Assembly (NCBI GenBank): GCA_944320015.1
Contig: CALUFO010000010.1
Coordinates: 50,208 to 114,207, forward strand
Origin: an uncultured Barnesiella sp.
GTDB lineage: Bacteria > Bacteroidota > Bacteroidia > Bacteroidales > Barnesiellaceae
Direction of reading: 5' to 3'
DNA length: 64,000 nucleotides
Part shown: piece by piece, positions 34,756-43,463 of the stretch
Position numbering within the stretch: position 1 is the stretch's first letter
How the letters are laid out: each line of letters opens with the position of its first letter
The notes under the pieces: generated by a model
What the model was told of the DNA's origin: nothing
The model's database searches: none
What the model saw: only the letters and a program-made list of their open reading frames with translations
Made by a program: the position numbers and the translations under genes

Positions 34756-36711
34756 TTATTTATTGAATGCGTTTAATCCGTTTTGTAAGAACTCGATAAA
34801 CCGGGGCACACTCTCATTGTATCCATAAGGTGCGGCCAACGGATTTCCCTTGCCGTCGATAATCACATAATAGGGTTGGGCGTTTGCCCCGAATTTATAC
34901 CGTTGCAGGAAACTCCACTTCTCACCCACGGAAGTCAATTTTATCGACTTCCCGTTTTCTTCGACGGTGATAGGTTTGTCCAGTTTCTCCTTGTCATCGA
35001 CCATGAGGGTGATGAGTACATATTCGTTTTCCAGAATTTGCTTCACGGTCGGGTCGGTCCATACCGAAGCCTCCATTTTACGGCAGTTCACACAGCCATA
35101 TCCCGAGAAGTCGATAAGTATGGGTTTCTTCTCTTTTTGGGCATAGGCCAGTCCCTCGTTATAGTCGTTGAAAGTGGCGTGTACCTCTTGATTATACAGG
35201 TTGAAATCTTGTGTATATAGCGGAGGGGCGAAAGCGCTGATAGCTTTCAGCGGGGCTCCCCACAAACCGGGGATCATGTATAACGAAAACGAGAGGGATA
35301 CGATGGCAAGGAACAAACGGGGTACCGAAACATACTTGACCGGTGAGTCGTGAACGAAATTCAACTTGCCGAGCAAATAGAATCCCAATAGGGCAAAAAT
35401 GGTGATCCAAAGCACCAAGAATGTTTCTCGGTCGAGAATATGCCACCCATAGGCAAGGTCGGCGACCGAAAGGAATTTAAGCGACAATGCCAGTTCCAAG
35501 AATCCCAGTACCACCTTCACGGTGTTGAGCCAACCACCCGATTTGGGCAACTGCTTCATCAACGAAGGGAACATGGCAAATAGCGCGAACGGTATGGCCA
35601 AGGCTATGGCAAACCCGCTCATTCCCACGGTCGGCGCAAGTGTGCCTCCCCACGAGGCCGCTTCGACCAAAAGGGTGCCGATAATAGGGCCGGTGCAGGA
35701 GAATGAAACCAAAACCAGAGTGAAGGCCATGAAGAATATGGCGATGATGCCGGTTGCCGTGTCGGCTTTTCGGTCGAGTTTGTTGCTCCACGAGGCCGGC
35801 AGTGTGATTTCGAATGCCCCGAAGAAGGAGACAGCAAAGAGAACCAGCAGCGCGAAGAACAAAATGTTGAAAATGGCATTGGTGGCCAAATCGTTCAACG
35901 CACTGGCGCCGAACAACAGGGTAATGATTAATCCCGCTCCTACATAGATAACAATGATAGAAAGCCCGTATAAAATGGCTTCGCCGATGGCTTTGCGCCG
36001 GCTTTGCTGCTTTTTGAGGAAGAAGCTGACGGTCAACGGTATCATGGGCCACACGCAAGGAGTTAATAAAGCCAGCAGTCCGCCAACGAATCCCGATATA
36101 AAAATAAACCACAACGACCCCGACGAAGAGATGTTTTCGTCGCTCATGGCTCGAATCTCTTCCACAACAGGCTGCCACCCGTCTTGTTCGGTAATATTCG
36201 ACGGCGTGTTTTTCTTGAAGGTGACAGGAGTCATAACCACGGCCGGAGCCTCTTCGGCTTTGCTTTCACCAAAGGAAAACTCATATTTCGTCGGAGGCAG
36301 GCATGTCACATCGTTACAGGCTTGATAGGTTATGTAGCCGGTAATTTTGAAACTGTCGTGATTGTCGATTGTCACCGCTTGCTTGAAATCTATTTTCGAG
36401 TCGTACCAACCCAGTTTCATGTCGAACAGCGAGCTGTATTCTTCATGCGGGCGTGCCGACGGGACTACGTTCCCCTGCAACGACACGTTGGATAATTCGT
36501 CGAACGAAAAAGATGTCGCAATAGGCCCTCCCGAGGGAATGTCGGTCGCATAGAGGTGCCACCCCTCCTCGATAACAGCATGGAAAACAATTTCTTGTTG
36601 GTTCCCTTCGCCTTGCATGGAGGCTTTCCATTTCACAGGCTCTATGATTTGAGCATACCCTCCTATACTGAAAACCAGATTGAATATCAATAAAAACAGA
36701 TACTTTTTCAT
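34756..36711 (-). CDS. dsbD: Thiol:disulfide interchange protein DsbD
   Basis: 651 residues from ATG 36711, which starts a signal peptide (MKKYLFLLIFNLVFSIGGYA); the longer frame begins before the promoter. The N-terminal periplasmic domain (about 22-180) contains a Cys pair in YQACNDVTCLPPTKYEF. The CcdA-like eight-helix membrane domain has GLLALLTPCVWPMIPLTVSF and VLVSFSCTGPIIGTLLVE. The C-terminal thioredoxin domain has DFSGYGCVNCRKMEASVW with the CVNC active site. It carries electrons from cytoplasmic thioredoxin to periplasmic thiols. It heads the unit that includes mazG. Confidence 0.95.
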   Translation of the reverse strand: MKKYLFLLIFNLVFSIGGYAQIIEPVKWKASMQGEGNQQEIVFHAVIEEGWHLYATDIPSGGPIATSFSFDELSNVSLQGNVVPSARPHEEYSSLFDMKLGWYDSKIDFKQAVTIDNHDSFKITGYITYQACNDVTCLPPTKYEFSFGESKAEEAPAVVMTPVTFKKNTPSNITEQDGWQPVVEEIRAMSDENISSSGSLWFIFISGFVGGLLALLTPCVWPMIPLTVSFFLKKQQSRRKAIGEAILYGLSIIVIYVGAGLIITLLFGASALNDLATNAIFNILFFALLVLFAVSFFGAFEITLPASWSNKLDRKADTATGIIAIFFMAFTLVLVSFSCTGPIIGTLLVEAASWGGTLAPTVGMSGFAIALAIPFALFAMFPSLMKQLPKSGGWLNTVKVVLGFLELALSLKFLSVADLAYGWHILDRETFLVLWITIFALLGFYLLGKLNFVHDSPVKYVSVPRLFLAIVSLSFSLYMIPGLWGAPLKAISAFAPPLYTQDFNLYNQEVHATFNDYNEGLAYAQKEKKPILIDFSGYGCVNCRKMEASVWTDPTVKQILENEYVLITLMVDDKEKLDKPITVEENGKSIKLTSVGEKWSFLQRYKFGANAQPYYVIIDGKGNPLAAPYGYNESVPRFIEFLQNGLNAFNK

Positions 36712-36793
36712 GTGGACTTCTTTTAATGCAACGATAGCGCAAACAAGGCACGAGGCAACATGTGAGACCCGAATGCCTTTTGCTTTTCGGTCA

Positions 36794-36801
36794 CAAAGAT
36801 A
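36794..36801 (-). promoter_or_regulatory. Promoter -7 element of dsbD
   Basis: The minus-strand sequence TATCTTTG is a full TAnnTTTG match, 82 nt before the dsbD ATG at 36711. It implies a leader of about 75-80 nt and lies downstream of the first in-frame ATG of the longer reading, which supports the shorter start. Confidence 0.55.
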
Positions 36802-36885
36802 ACGCATATCTGCCAAACCGAAAACCGATTGGGCGATATGATTTTGGAAATAATAGATAAAATATGTAGATGAACAAAAATAGTG

Positions 36886-36916
36886 TTCGCTATGTGGATA
36901 ATAATCGCTATCTTTG
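36886..36916 (+). promoter_or_regulatory. Distal promoter of the DHH-DUF4827-glmM operon
   Basis: TTCG (36886-36889) and TATCTTTG (36909-36916) are separated by 19 nt. There is one mismatch to the TTTG-N19-TAnnTTTG consensus. It lies 76 nt upstream of the proximal promoter. Confidence 0.5.
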
Positions 36917-36961
36917 TCAAGGCCGTAGAGATAGGCGACATGGGGTCTTGTAATTTTTTTA

Positions 36962-36992
36962 TTTGACCATACTTTTGTTTGTACTATCTTTG
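36962..36992 (+). promoter_or_regulatory. Proximal consensus promoter of the DHH-DUF4827-glmM operon
   Basis: TTTG (36962-36965), a 19-nt spacer and TATCTTTG (36985-36992) form a perfect match to the Bacteroidota housekeeping promoter. It is 31 nt before the ATG at 37024 and is the best promoter in the window. Confidence 0.85.
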
Positions 36993-37023
36993 CCGATAAT
37001 AAGAAATTTGATAATAGTTATAC

Positions 37024-38061
37024 ATGTTCAACAAGATAATCGCAGAAGAGAAAATACAGCAAGTGCGTAAACTCTTGGAGAAAAAAGAGAAAATCGTTAT
37101 CACTTGCCATGTCTCTCCCGACGGCGATGCCATAGGCGCATCGTTGGGATTGTATCATTTTCTCGACGGACTGGGCAAAGAGGTGAATGTGGTCGTTCCC
37201 GATATGCTCCCTAAAAACCTGCTGTTCTTAAAAGGGACGAAAGAGATTGTCGTCTATACACGTTATCCCGAATTTGCTGAAAAACTGATGCAGGAAGCCG
37301 AGTTGATTTTCTGCCTCGATTTCAATGCTGTCAGCCGAATAGACAGACTTCAAAAAGCGTTGTCCCTATCCGAGGCGAAAAAGATTCTCATCGACCACCA
37401 TTTGGGCCCAGAGGAGTTTTGCGACATTATCATTTCCCACCCCGAGGTCGCTTCTACCAGCGAGTTGATTTTCAGGCTCATTTGCCGCATGGGTATGTTC
37501 GACCGCATGGGGCTGTATTCGGCCGAAGCCATTTACACGGGAATGATGACCGATACGGGCAATTTCACATACAACTCGAATACCCCCGATATTTACTATA
37601 TAATAGCCGAACTGGTAAAGTTGGGGATAAACAAAGATCGCATTTACGCCTTGGTATATAATACCAACTCGGCCGATAAAGTACGGTTAAACGGTTATGC
37701 CGTCAGTGAAAAGATGGAGATATTCCCCGAATACAAGGCAGCCATGATTTCCCTTTCCCGCGAGGAATTGAAAAAATATGATTATCATAAGGGCGACAGC
37801 GAAGGGCTGGTCAATGTCCCGTTGGGAATCGAGGGTGTCAGGTTCTCGACCTTTTTTAGAGAGGACAAAGAATATATAAAAGTGTCGATGCGCTCCAAAG
37901 GATTCTATCCGGTGAATAAAATAGCCGAAAAACACTTCAATGGCGGAGGCCATTTGAATGCGGCCGGCGGTGAGTTTTATGGCACGATGGAAGAGGCGCA
38001 AGCCTTGTTGCGGAGCATATTGCCGTTGTATGACAAATATATGGTAAAGGACAAAGATTAA
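37024..38061 (+). CDS. DHH family phosphoesterase (NrnA-like)
   Basis: 345 residues. The DHH domain motifs are VSPDGDAIGASLGLYHFL (about 32-49), LDFNAVSRI (about 98) and the DHH triad LIDHHLGP (about 121). TGMMTDTGNF lies near 175. The DHHA1 domain ends with the GGGHLNAAGG signature. These give a manganese phosphoesterase of the NrnA group, which degrades 2-5 nt RNA fragments and in some species pAp or c-di-AMP breakdown products. It is first in a unit with a DUF4827 lipoprotein (17 bp) and glmM (2 bp). Confidence 0.92.
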   Translation: MFNKIIAEEKIQQVRKLLEKKEKIVITCHVSPDGDAIGASLGLYHFLDGLGKEVNVVVPDMLPKNLLFLKGTKEIVVYTRYPEFAEKLMQEAELIFCLDFNAVSRIDRLQKALSLSEAKKILIDHHLGPEEFCDIIISHPEVASTSELIFRLICRMGMFDRMGLYSAEAIYTGMMTDTGNFTYNSNTPDIYYIIAELVKLGINKDRIYALVYNTNSADKVRLNGYAVSEKMEIFPEYKAAMISLSREELKKYDYHKGDSEGLVNVPLGIEGVRFSTFFREDKEYIKVSMRSKGFYPVNKIAEKHFNGGGHLNAAGGEFYGTMEEAQALLRSILPLYDKYMVKDKD

Positions 38062-38078
38062 TTTTTTATTGATAAATT

Positions 38079-38657
38079 ATGAACAAGTTAGCACAACTTT
38101 TATTCGTTTTTTTAGCCAGTGTAGTTTTATTGTCGTCGTGCGACGACAGCAAGTCGTATGCCGATTTATTGAAAGAAGAGGATAAGGCCGTGAAAGCGTT
38201 TTTGGCCGACAAGATAGTTAAAGAGATTCCCGCCGACTCGGTATTTACCACCCTGCAAGATGTGAATAACGATACGTTGCAGGTTCCCTATTACCGGTTG
38301 GACACCGACGGGAATGTGTATATGCAAGTTCTCGAGGCTGGTGATATGGACAACCGTTTTGAAAAAGGGAATGAAGTGGCGATACGTTTCTTGCGCTATG
38401 ATTTGAAGGCGTTGATGAACGGGGATAATCCTACCCCAGATGGAAACTCCAATCCGGCCGATTATGTCACGATTCGTTTTGGCGAGACGACCTTGCCCTC
38501 GACTACGCAATACGGCTCGGGTTTGCAGTATCCCATGTATTTCCTCGGAGATGAGTGCCATGTCAATTTGCTCATAAGGGCCAAGGCCGGGTTTACCTCC
38601 GAGATGGCCGCTGTGATGCCTTTTCTGTATGATATAAGATATTATAAAACCAAATAA
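38079..38657 (+). CDS. DUF4827 family lipoprotein
   Basis: 192 residues. The N-terminus has a lipoprotein signal ending in a lipobox (LASVVLLSSCDD). The body starts SYADLLKEEDKAVKAFLADK and fits the Bacteroidales DUF4827 family, which resembles FKBP-type folds in length and strand pattern but lacks a recognised active site. Function is unknown. It lies 17 bp after the DHH gene and 2 bp before glmM, so it is co-transcribed with both. Its outer-membrane or periplasmic location suggests the operon mixes envelope and nucleotide functions by packing. Confidence 0.85.
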   Translation: MNKLAQLLFVFLASVVLLSSCDDSKSYADLLKEEDKAVKAFLADKIVKEIPADSVFTTLQDVNNDTLQVPYYRLDTDGNVYMQVLEAGDMDNRFEKGNEVAIRFLRYDLKALMNGDNPTPDGNSNPADYVTIRFGETTLPSTTQYGSGLQYPMYFLGDECHVNLLIRAKAGFTSEMAAVMPFLYDIRYYKTK

Positions 38658-38659
38658 TT

Positions 38660-40051
38660 ATGTCTCTCATTAAATCTATTTCAGGAATCCGCGGTACGAT
38701 CGGAGGGAAAGCCGGTGAAGGGCTCAATCCGCTCGATATCGTTAAGTTTACGGCAGCCTATGCTACCTTTATTCGTAAAAATTCGCCGGTGAAAACCAAC
38801 AAGATTGTGGTGGGTCGCGATGCCCGCATCTCTGGCGAAATGGTGAAACATACCGTTATCGGTACTCTCATGGGAATGGGCTTCGATGTGGTGAATATAG
38901 GGTTGGCAACGACTCCGACCACCGAGATAGCCGTGACGATGGAAAAGGCTTGCGGGGGTATTATATTGACTGCCAGCCATAATCCCAAACAATGGAATGC
39001 CCTGAAATTGTTGAATGAGAAAGGTGAATTTCTGAATGCCGCCGAAGGGCAGGAGGTGTTGAATATCGCCGCCGCCGAGGCTTTCGATTTTGCCGATGTC
39101 GACCATTTGGGTCAGTTGTATGAAAACAACACCTATACGCAAAAACATATCGAAAGCGTTTTGGCATTGGATTTGGTCGATGTCGACGCCATTCGTGCCG
39201 CCGGGTTCAAAGTGGCCATCGATTGTGTCAACTCGGTGGGCGGTATCGCCATTCCCGCTTTGTTGAAAGCGCTCGGGGTGAAAGAGATTATCGAATTGAA
39301 TTGTACTCCCGACGGGAAATTCCCCCACAATCCCGAGCCTCTGCCCGAAAACCTCACACAGATTGCCGGTGTGATGAAAGAGGGTCGAGCCGATGTGGGC
39401 TTTGTCGTAGATCCCGATGTGGACCGTTTGGCTATCGTTTGCGAAAACGGCGATATGTTTGTCGAAGAGTACACGCTGGTTGCCGTGGCCGATTATGTGT
39501 TGAAACATACGCCGGGCAATACGGTCTCTAACCTAAGTTCGTCGAGAGCTTTGCGCGACGTTACCCGCTCGTATGGCCAGCAATACAACGCTTCGGCCGT
39601 GGGCGAGGTCAATGTAGTCACGTTGATGAAGGAAACCGGAGCCGTGATCGGCGGTGAAGGTAATGGCGGCGTTATCTATCCGGCCAGCCACTATGGCCGC
39701 GACGCGCTTGTGGGTATCGCATTGTTCCTGTCGCATTTGGCCAAAGAGAAAAAGACAGTCAGCCAGTTGAAGGCCACTTATCCGGCTTACAGTATCGCCA
39801 AACAGAAGATACAGTTGACACCCGATATCGATGTCGACGCTTTGCTGGCTGCCGTGAAGGCTAAATACGCTCAATATGATGTGACCGATATCGACGGGGT
39901 GAAAATCGATTTCCCCGACCGCTGGGTGCACCTGCGTAAATCGAATACCGAGCCTATCATACGGGTCTATTCCGAAGCTAAAACTCCCGAGTTGGCCGAA
40001 GAGGCCGCTGCCGGAGTGATGGCGGTCATTGCCGAGATGACTCGAAAATAA
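38660..40051 (+). CDS. glmM: Phosphoglucosamine mutase
   Basis: 463 residues, alpha-D-phosphohexomutase family. It has SISGIRGTIGGKAGEGL at the start, then the catalytic phosphoserine loop GGIILTASHNPKQWNALK (about 97-114). The metal-binding loop is DPDVDRLAIV (about 253), sugar binding GGEGNGGVIYP (about 331), and the phosphate-binding loop is KSNTEPIIRVYSEA near the end. It makes glucosamine-1-phosphate for UDP-GlcNAc and cell wall synthesis. A phosphomannomutase role cannot be excluded from motifs alone. It ends the operon and is followed by two hairpins. Confidence 0.93.
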   Translation: MSLIKSISGIRGTIGGKAGEGLNPLDIVKFTAAYATFIRKNSPVKTNKIVVGRDARISGEMVKHTVIGTLMGMGFDVVNIGLATTPTTEIAVTMEKACGGIILTASHNPKQWNALKLLNEKGEFLNAAEGQEVLNIAAAEAFDFADVDHLGQLYENNTYTQKHIESVLALDLVDVDAIRAAGFKVAIDCVNSVGGIAIPALLKALGVKEIIELNCTPDGKFPHNPEPLPENLTQIAGVMKEGRADVGFVVDPDVDRLAIVCENGDMFVEEYTLVAVADYVLKHTPGNTVSNLSSSRALRDVTRSYGQQYNASAVGEVNVVTLMKETGAVIGGEGNGGVIYPASHYGRDALVGIALFLSHLAKEKKTVSQLKATYPAYSIAKQKIQLTPDIDVDALLAAVKAKYAQYDVTDIDGVKIDFPDRWVHLRKSNTEPIIRVYSEAKTPELAEEAAAGVMAVIAEMTRK

Positions 40052-40104
40052 CCGGAGAATCTGCTGAGGAAACGGAGCGAAAAAGAATCCTTGAAAATGA
40101 TAAC

Positions 40105-40135
40105 TACCAGCTCTTTCGGGTAAGAAAGAGCGGTA
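40105..40135 (+). terminator. First hairpin after glmM
   Basis: TACCAGCTCTTTC (40105-40117) pairs with GAAAGAGCGGTA (40124-40135) with one bulged A. There is no T-run, so alone it may only stabilise the transcript end. It sits 54 nt past the glmM stop. Confidence 0.4.
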
Positions 40136-40146
40136 AATGATAACCA

Positions 40147-40184
40147 AGAGAGGCGTTCTCATCACGAGGACGCCTCTCTCTTTT
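40147..40184. terminator. Terminator between glmM and the T9SS phosphoesterase gene
   Basis: A 14-bp stem with one G-T pair has arms AGAGAGGCGTTCTC (40147-40160) and GAGGACGCCTCTCT (40166-40179). The loop is 5 nt and the stem is followed by CTTTT. It serves the plus-strand operon and perhaps the convergent gene. Confidence 0.85.
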
Positions 40185-40202
40185 ACCGTATAAATATAAT
40201 CT

Positions 40203-43200
40203 TTAATTTGAGGTTTTCACAATTCGTTGGGTTATCGTTTTCTCATCGGTAACCACCTGCACGAGATAGACCCCTTCGGTCAGTCCCGAGACATCGATAC
40301 TTTGCCGGTCGAAGGAGAGGGGATAAATCCGTCCTGTGAGGTCGACGGCATTGACACGAACGATGTTGTCGGTTGTCGCATTGACTCTATTGGTGGCGAA
40401 GGTGGGATACAACTTTGAATTTTGGATGGTCTTTTTCAAGTCTGTACTGCCCGACTTTTTTACAATCGTAAATGAATCGAATAGCGTGGCATTGGCGTCG
40501 GCGTCGGAGGTGTAGGTATCCACTTTTATTTGAGAATCGCTTACACTGATTTCACTGAATGCCGGAGCCTCGGGTTGACCGTATTTCCCGGTAAACAAAT
40601 CCCAGTAGTTCTCGACTTTATGTTGGTCAAATCCTTCTTCCATTTTTTCTTGGGTATAAGGATAGTAACGTTTCCGTCCGCAGGTTCCGTTCACGAAATA
40701 GAGGGTGCCGTTTTCTACGTTGAAAGTTCCGCCTTGTTGTCCCTTGGGATTTTGGCTACTGTCGGGCGTAACCGATTCTACACCGCTCACACTGCCGGGA
40801 ACGACCGTTTTGGTGAGATTGTCGACAGGCCCCATTACTTCGTAGATGTGGTCGTGACCCTGAATCACGAAGTCGATATTCAATTCGTCGAATACAGGCA
40901 GCAATACAGCCCGGAACAAAGCTCCGTCTTCGTCGGTTTGGTGGCCGCTGCCGGTAAACAAATTCTTGTGTACGGCCGCTATTCTCCATTTCGTGTCGGG
41001 GTACTTTTCGACTTGGTCTCTGAACCAATTGGCCACATCGTTGCTCAAATAGGCGCTTGTCCCGTTTTCGTAACTATAATCGCCACGCCAGAAATCTTGG
41101 TGGCTATATACCATAAATAGGGCGTCGCCATAGACAAATGAGTAGGTAATTCCGTCGAATTGAGGCTTTATGGTAGCCGTTTCGTTGAACGTCTTATCGG
41201 TGTTGAAATGGTAGGTGTAATTTAAATTTCCCGAGTCGTCGTGGTTGCCGTCGGTAGGAGCCACCGGCATTTTTCCCAAAATGGAATTCATGCTCACCTC
41301 GAACCATTGTTCCCATTCCCATTCCGAGTTTTGTTCGGTGCCGGTTTCCACGAAGTCACCGGTAAATAACAAGAATCCGGCATCGGGAGCGTGTTTGGCT
41401 GCCGTGATAGAAGCCCAGCGTGCGTTCTCCACATATTCGGCGTCCATGATGTGGGAGTCGGTCATGTATATAAACTTAAATTCGTCGCTGTTGGGATTGG
41501 CAGTCCTGAAAGATTTGATGTCGCTCCAATACCCGTCGTAACCTACACGATAGGAGTAGATGGTGTTGGGGGCGAGGTTGGTCGCCAACGCTTTGTGGCT
41601 GGTATAATTGAATTTCGTTCCGGTAGGAAGCGCGGCCGCTTTCAAGATTCCGCTTGTGCTTACTGCATAGTTCAGATTATTGGCGGCTTGTGCGGTGGCT
41701 TCTATTTCGATGGGCGAGTTGAAATCCGATTCGGTGGCATTCTCTTTGGCGACAAGTTGCACTTTCCCTGTGGTAACCGAGCTGTTTGTGAACCATGCAA
41801 ACGCCATTCGGGTAGAGGGGTCTCCATTGATATTGGCGACAACGCAGTAGGGATACTCTTTGGGAATGAGGTTGTCTATCTCGGCTTTCAACGCCTGTAA
41901 ATTGGTCTCGCTGCTGTCGGCTCTTGCCGCTTCTTTGGCAACAAGCATCTTGATGAAAGAGGGAGTTGTGTAGTCTTCGGGCGATAGTTTGTCGGCCTCT
42001 ATGACATCGGGGTGTATGATGACAATCGGTTTTTCTGTGACTGTCACGTCGCAAGTGTCTTTGAAGTTCCCGTCTTCGGTCGTTACGATTATCTTCGTTT
42101 CGCCTACGCCGATACCCGTAACCAATCCGCCTTCGACGGTGGCGATCGAGTTATCTACCGAGAGCCAAGTCACTCTCTTGTTGGTTGCCTCGGCGGGCGA
42201 TATGATAGCCGAGAGCCATTGTTGTTGCTCCTCTTCGATAGAGAGGGTTTGATTGGTGAGCAAAACCGATTCCACCGGTATCTCTTTGGCGTCGGGATCG
42301 TATTCGTAAGCGCCCAAATCGTATTCGGCGCCTTTGGGACGTGTAGTCCCGTTTATATCGTAGGCCGGGGCGTCGCTATCGGCAAAACCTTTGTCGATAC
42401 AAGGCGAGTTGGCCATGAAACTCCAGTCGGCGGCACGCATGGCTTCGATGTCGGCGGCCGAGGTGGGTAACCCCGCAAATAGGGTAGGCGATTTGAAATT
42501 GGGCCCGGCTGGGTCGGTGTTTACCGCATTGAGGGTCAATGCGTCTTTGGCATCGTCAAATCCGCTTACGGCGGCATTATGACTCGAACCGTTCCCGGAA
42601 GCGACATAGGCTATCGGGTCACCGAATCCCTCCTCGGCTTGATTGTTCCAGCAAATCGTATTGATAGTTTTGCTGTCGCTATGAATCGCAGCATATTGCG
42701 TACCATAGTTGCAGGCGATGATACAGTTGGCCACGATACCGCCCGGGTTATAGATACCCCCGCTGTTGGGCCAGCCTTCTACCGTCGCCGCATTGTTGTG
42801 GATAATGCAATTCCGCACGATACCTCCGTTTTCATTGCGGACGGTACCGTATTTACCTTGGTTCCCACGCATGATGCAGTTCTCCACGATACCGCCTTCG
42901 TTGCGTATGGCTCCACCAGAACTCGTGGCCGAGCACAATTCAATGATACAATCTTTCACTACGCCGCCATCGTTGTACACTCCGGCGCCATTGGCTCCTT
43001 TGCAATTCGTGATATAACATTTCGACAGAGTGATGTTCGCCCGGATATAGGCTCCGCCTCCGTCACTGCTGTGTTCGGCGTTTTGTAGGGTAAGTCCTTC
43101 TATAAGGGTAGGGTTTTCACAAGGGTTGTCATACTTGACAAGCAGGTATTTCCCCAAATCGGTTCCATCGAGAATCGTCTCGAATCGTTCGATGTCGCGC

Positions 43201-43463
43201 TCTCCGGTGCTGGCGTTATATCCACCCAAAATCGACACTCCGTCGACAATAGATATATACTCGTTATATGTTCCCGAAGCGATAAATACCGTATCGCCGG
43301 CTTGGCAGCTTTCCACGGTCGATTTTATGGAGCCTTTTGCCGTGGCCCAAGACAGCCCGTCGCCATCGCTACCGATTGCGACATATTTGTTCACGGCGCC
43401 GCACCAACTGTTGACCGACAGGATGATGAACGGCAACAAGAAAAGAGATAATTTTTGTTTCAT
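40203..43463 (-). CDS. Secreted beta-helix/Big_2/metallophosphoesterase protein with T9SS sorting domain
   Basis: 1086 residues. After a signal peptide (about 1-23) comes a right-handed beta-helix (about 25-385) with four repeats of the type GG(I/V)VxNCII. A bacterial Ig-like Big_2 domain (about 395-475) and a fibronectin-like domain as in purple acid phosphatases (about 540-655) follow. The metallophosphoesterase domain (about 660-950) has all metal ligands: TDSHI, FTGDF, DGNHDD, VHKN and QGHDHIY. The C-terminal 70 residues form a type A T9SS sorting domain with a closing ITQRIVKTSN. It is therefore probably exported to the cell surface. The substrate is unknown. Confidence 0.9.
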   Translation of the reverse strand: MKQKLSLFLLPFIILSVNSWCGAVNKYVAIGSDGDGLSWATAKGSIKSTVESCQAGDTVFIASGTYNEYISIVDGVSILGGYNASTGERDIERFETILDGTDLGKYLLVKYDNPCENPTLIEGLTLQNAEHSSDGGGAYIRANITLSKCYITNCKGANGAGVYNDGGVVKDCIIELCSATSSGGAIRNEGGIVENCIMRGNQGKYGTVRNENGGIVRNCIIHNNAATVEGWPNSGGIYNPGGIVANCIIACNYGTQYAAIHSDSKTINTICWNNQAEEGFGDPIAYVASGNGSSHNAAVSGFDDAKDALTLNAVNTDPAGPNFKSPTLFAGLPTSAADIEAMRAADWSFMANSPCIDKGFADSDAPAYDINGTTRPKGAEYDLGAYEYDPDAKEIPVESVLLTNQTLSIEEEQQQWLSAIISPAEATNKRVTWLSVDNSIATVEGGLVTGIGVGETKIIVTTEDGNFKDTCDVTVTEKPIVIIHPDVIEADKLSPEDYTTPSFIKMLVAKEAARADSSETNLQALKAEIDNLIPKEYPYCVVANINGDPSTRMAFAWFTNSSVTTGKVQLVAKENATESDFNSPIEIEATAQAANNLNYAVSTSGILKAAALPTGTKFNYTSHKALATNLAPNTIYSYRVGYDGYWSDIKSFRTANPNSDEFKFIYMTDSHIMDAEYVENARWASITAAKHAPDAGFLLFTGDFVETGTEQNSEWEWEQWFEVSMNSILGKMPVAPTDGNHDDSGNLNYTYHFNTDKTFNETATIKPQFDGITYSFVYGDALFMVYSHQDFWRGDYSYENGTSAYLSNDVANWFRDQVEKYPDTKWRIAAVHKNLFTGSGHQTDEDGALFRAVLLPVFDELNIDFVIQGHDHIYEVMGPVDNLTKTVVPGSVSGVESVTPDSSQNPKGQQGGTFNVENGTLYFVNGTCGRKRYYPYTQEKMEEGFDQHKVENYWDLFTGKYGQPEAPAFSEISVSDSQIKVDTYTSDADANATLFDSFTIVKKSGSTDLKKTIQNSKLYPTFATNRVNATTDNIVRVNAVDLTGRIYPLSFDRQSIDVSGLTEGVYLVQVVTDEKTITQRIVKTSN

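Larger units (their letters stand above)
36712..37023. promoter_or_regulatory. Divergent promoter region between dsbD and the DHH gene
   Basis: 312 bp with no gene. On the minus strand TATCTTTG (36794-36801) is the likely dsbD -7 element. On the plus strand there are two candidate promoters for the DHH gene, at 36886-36916 and 36962-36992. No hairpin terminator is obvious. Confidence 0.65.

Noticed and set aside
35477..36178. Minus-strand alternative frame of 233 codons inside dsbD
   Set aside because: Same strand but different frame from dsbD, which has continuous membrane and thioredoxin domains there. The alternative is arginine/histidine-rich noise.
38681..39508. Minus-strand open frame of 275 codons
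   Set aside because: Antisense shadow of glmM, whose phosphoserine and metal loops are complete.
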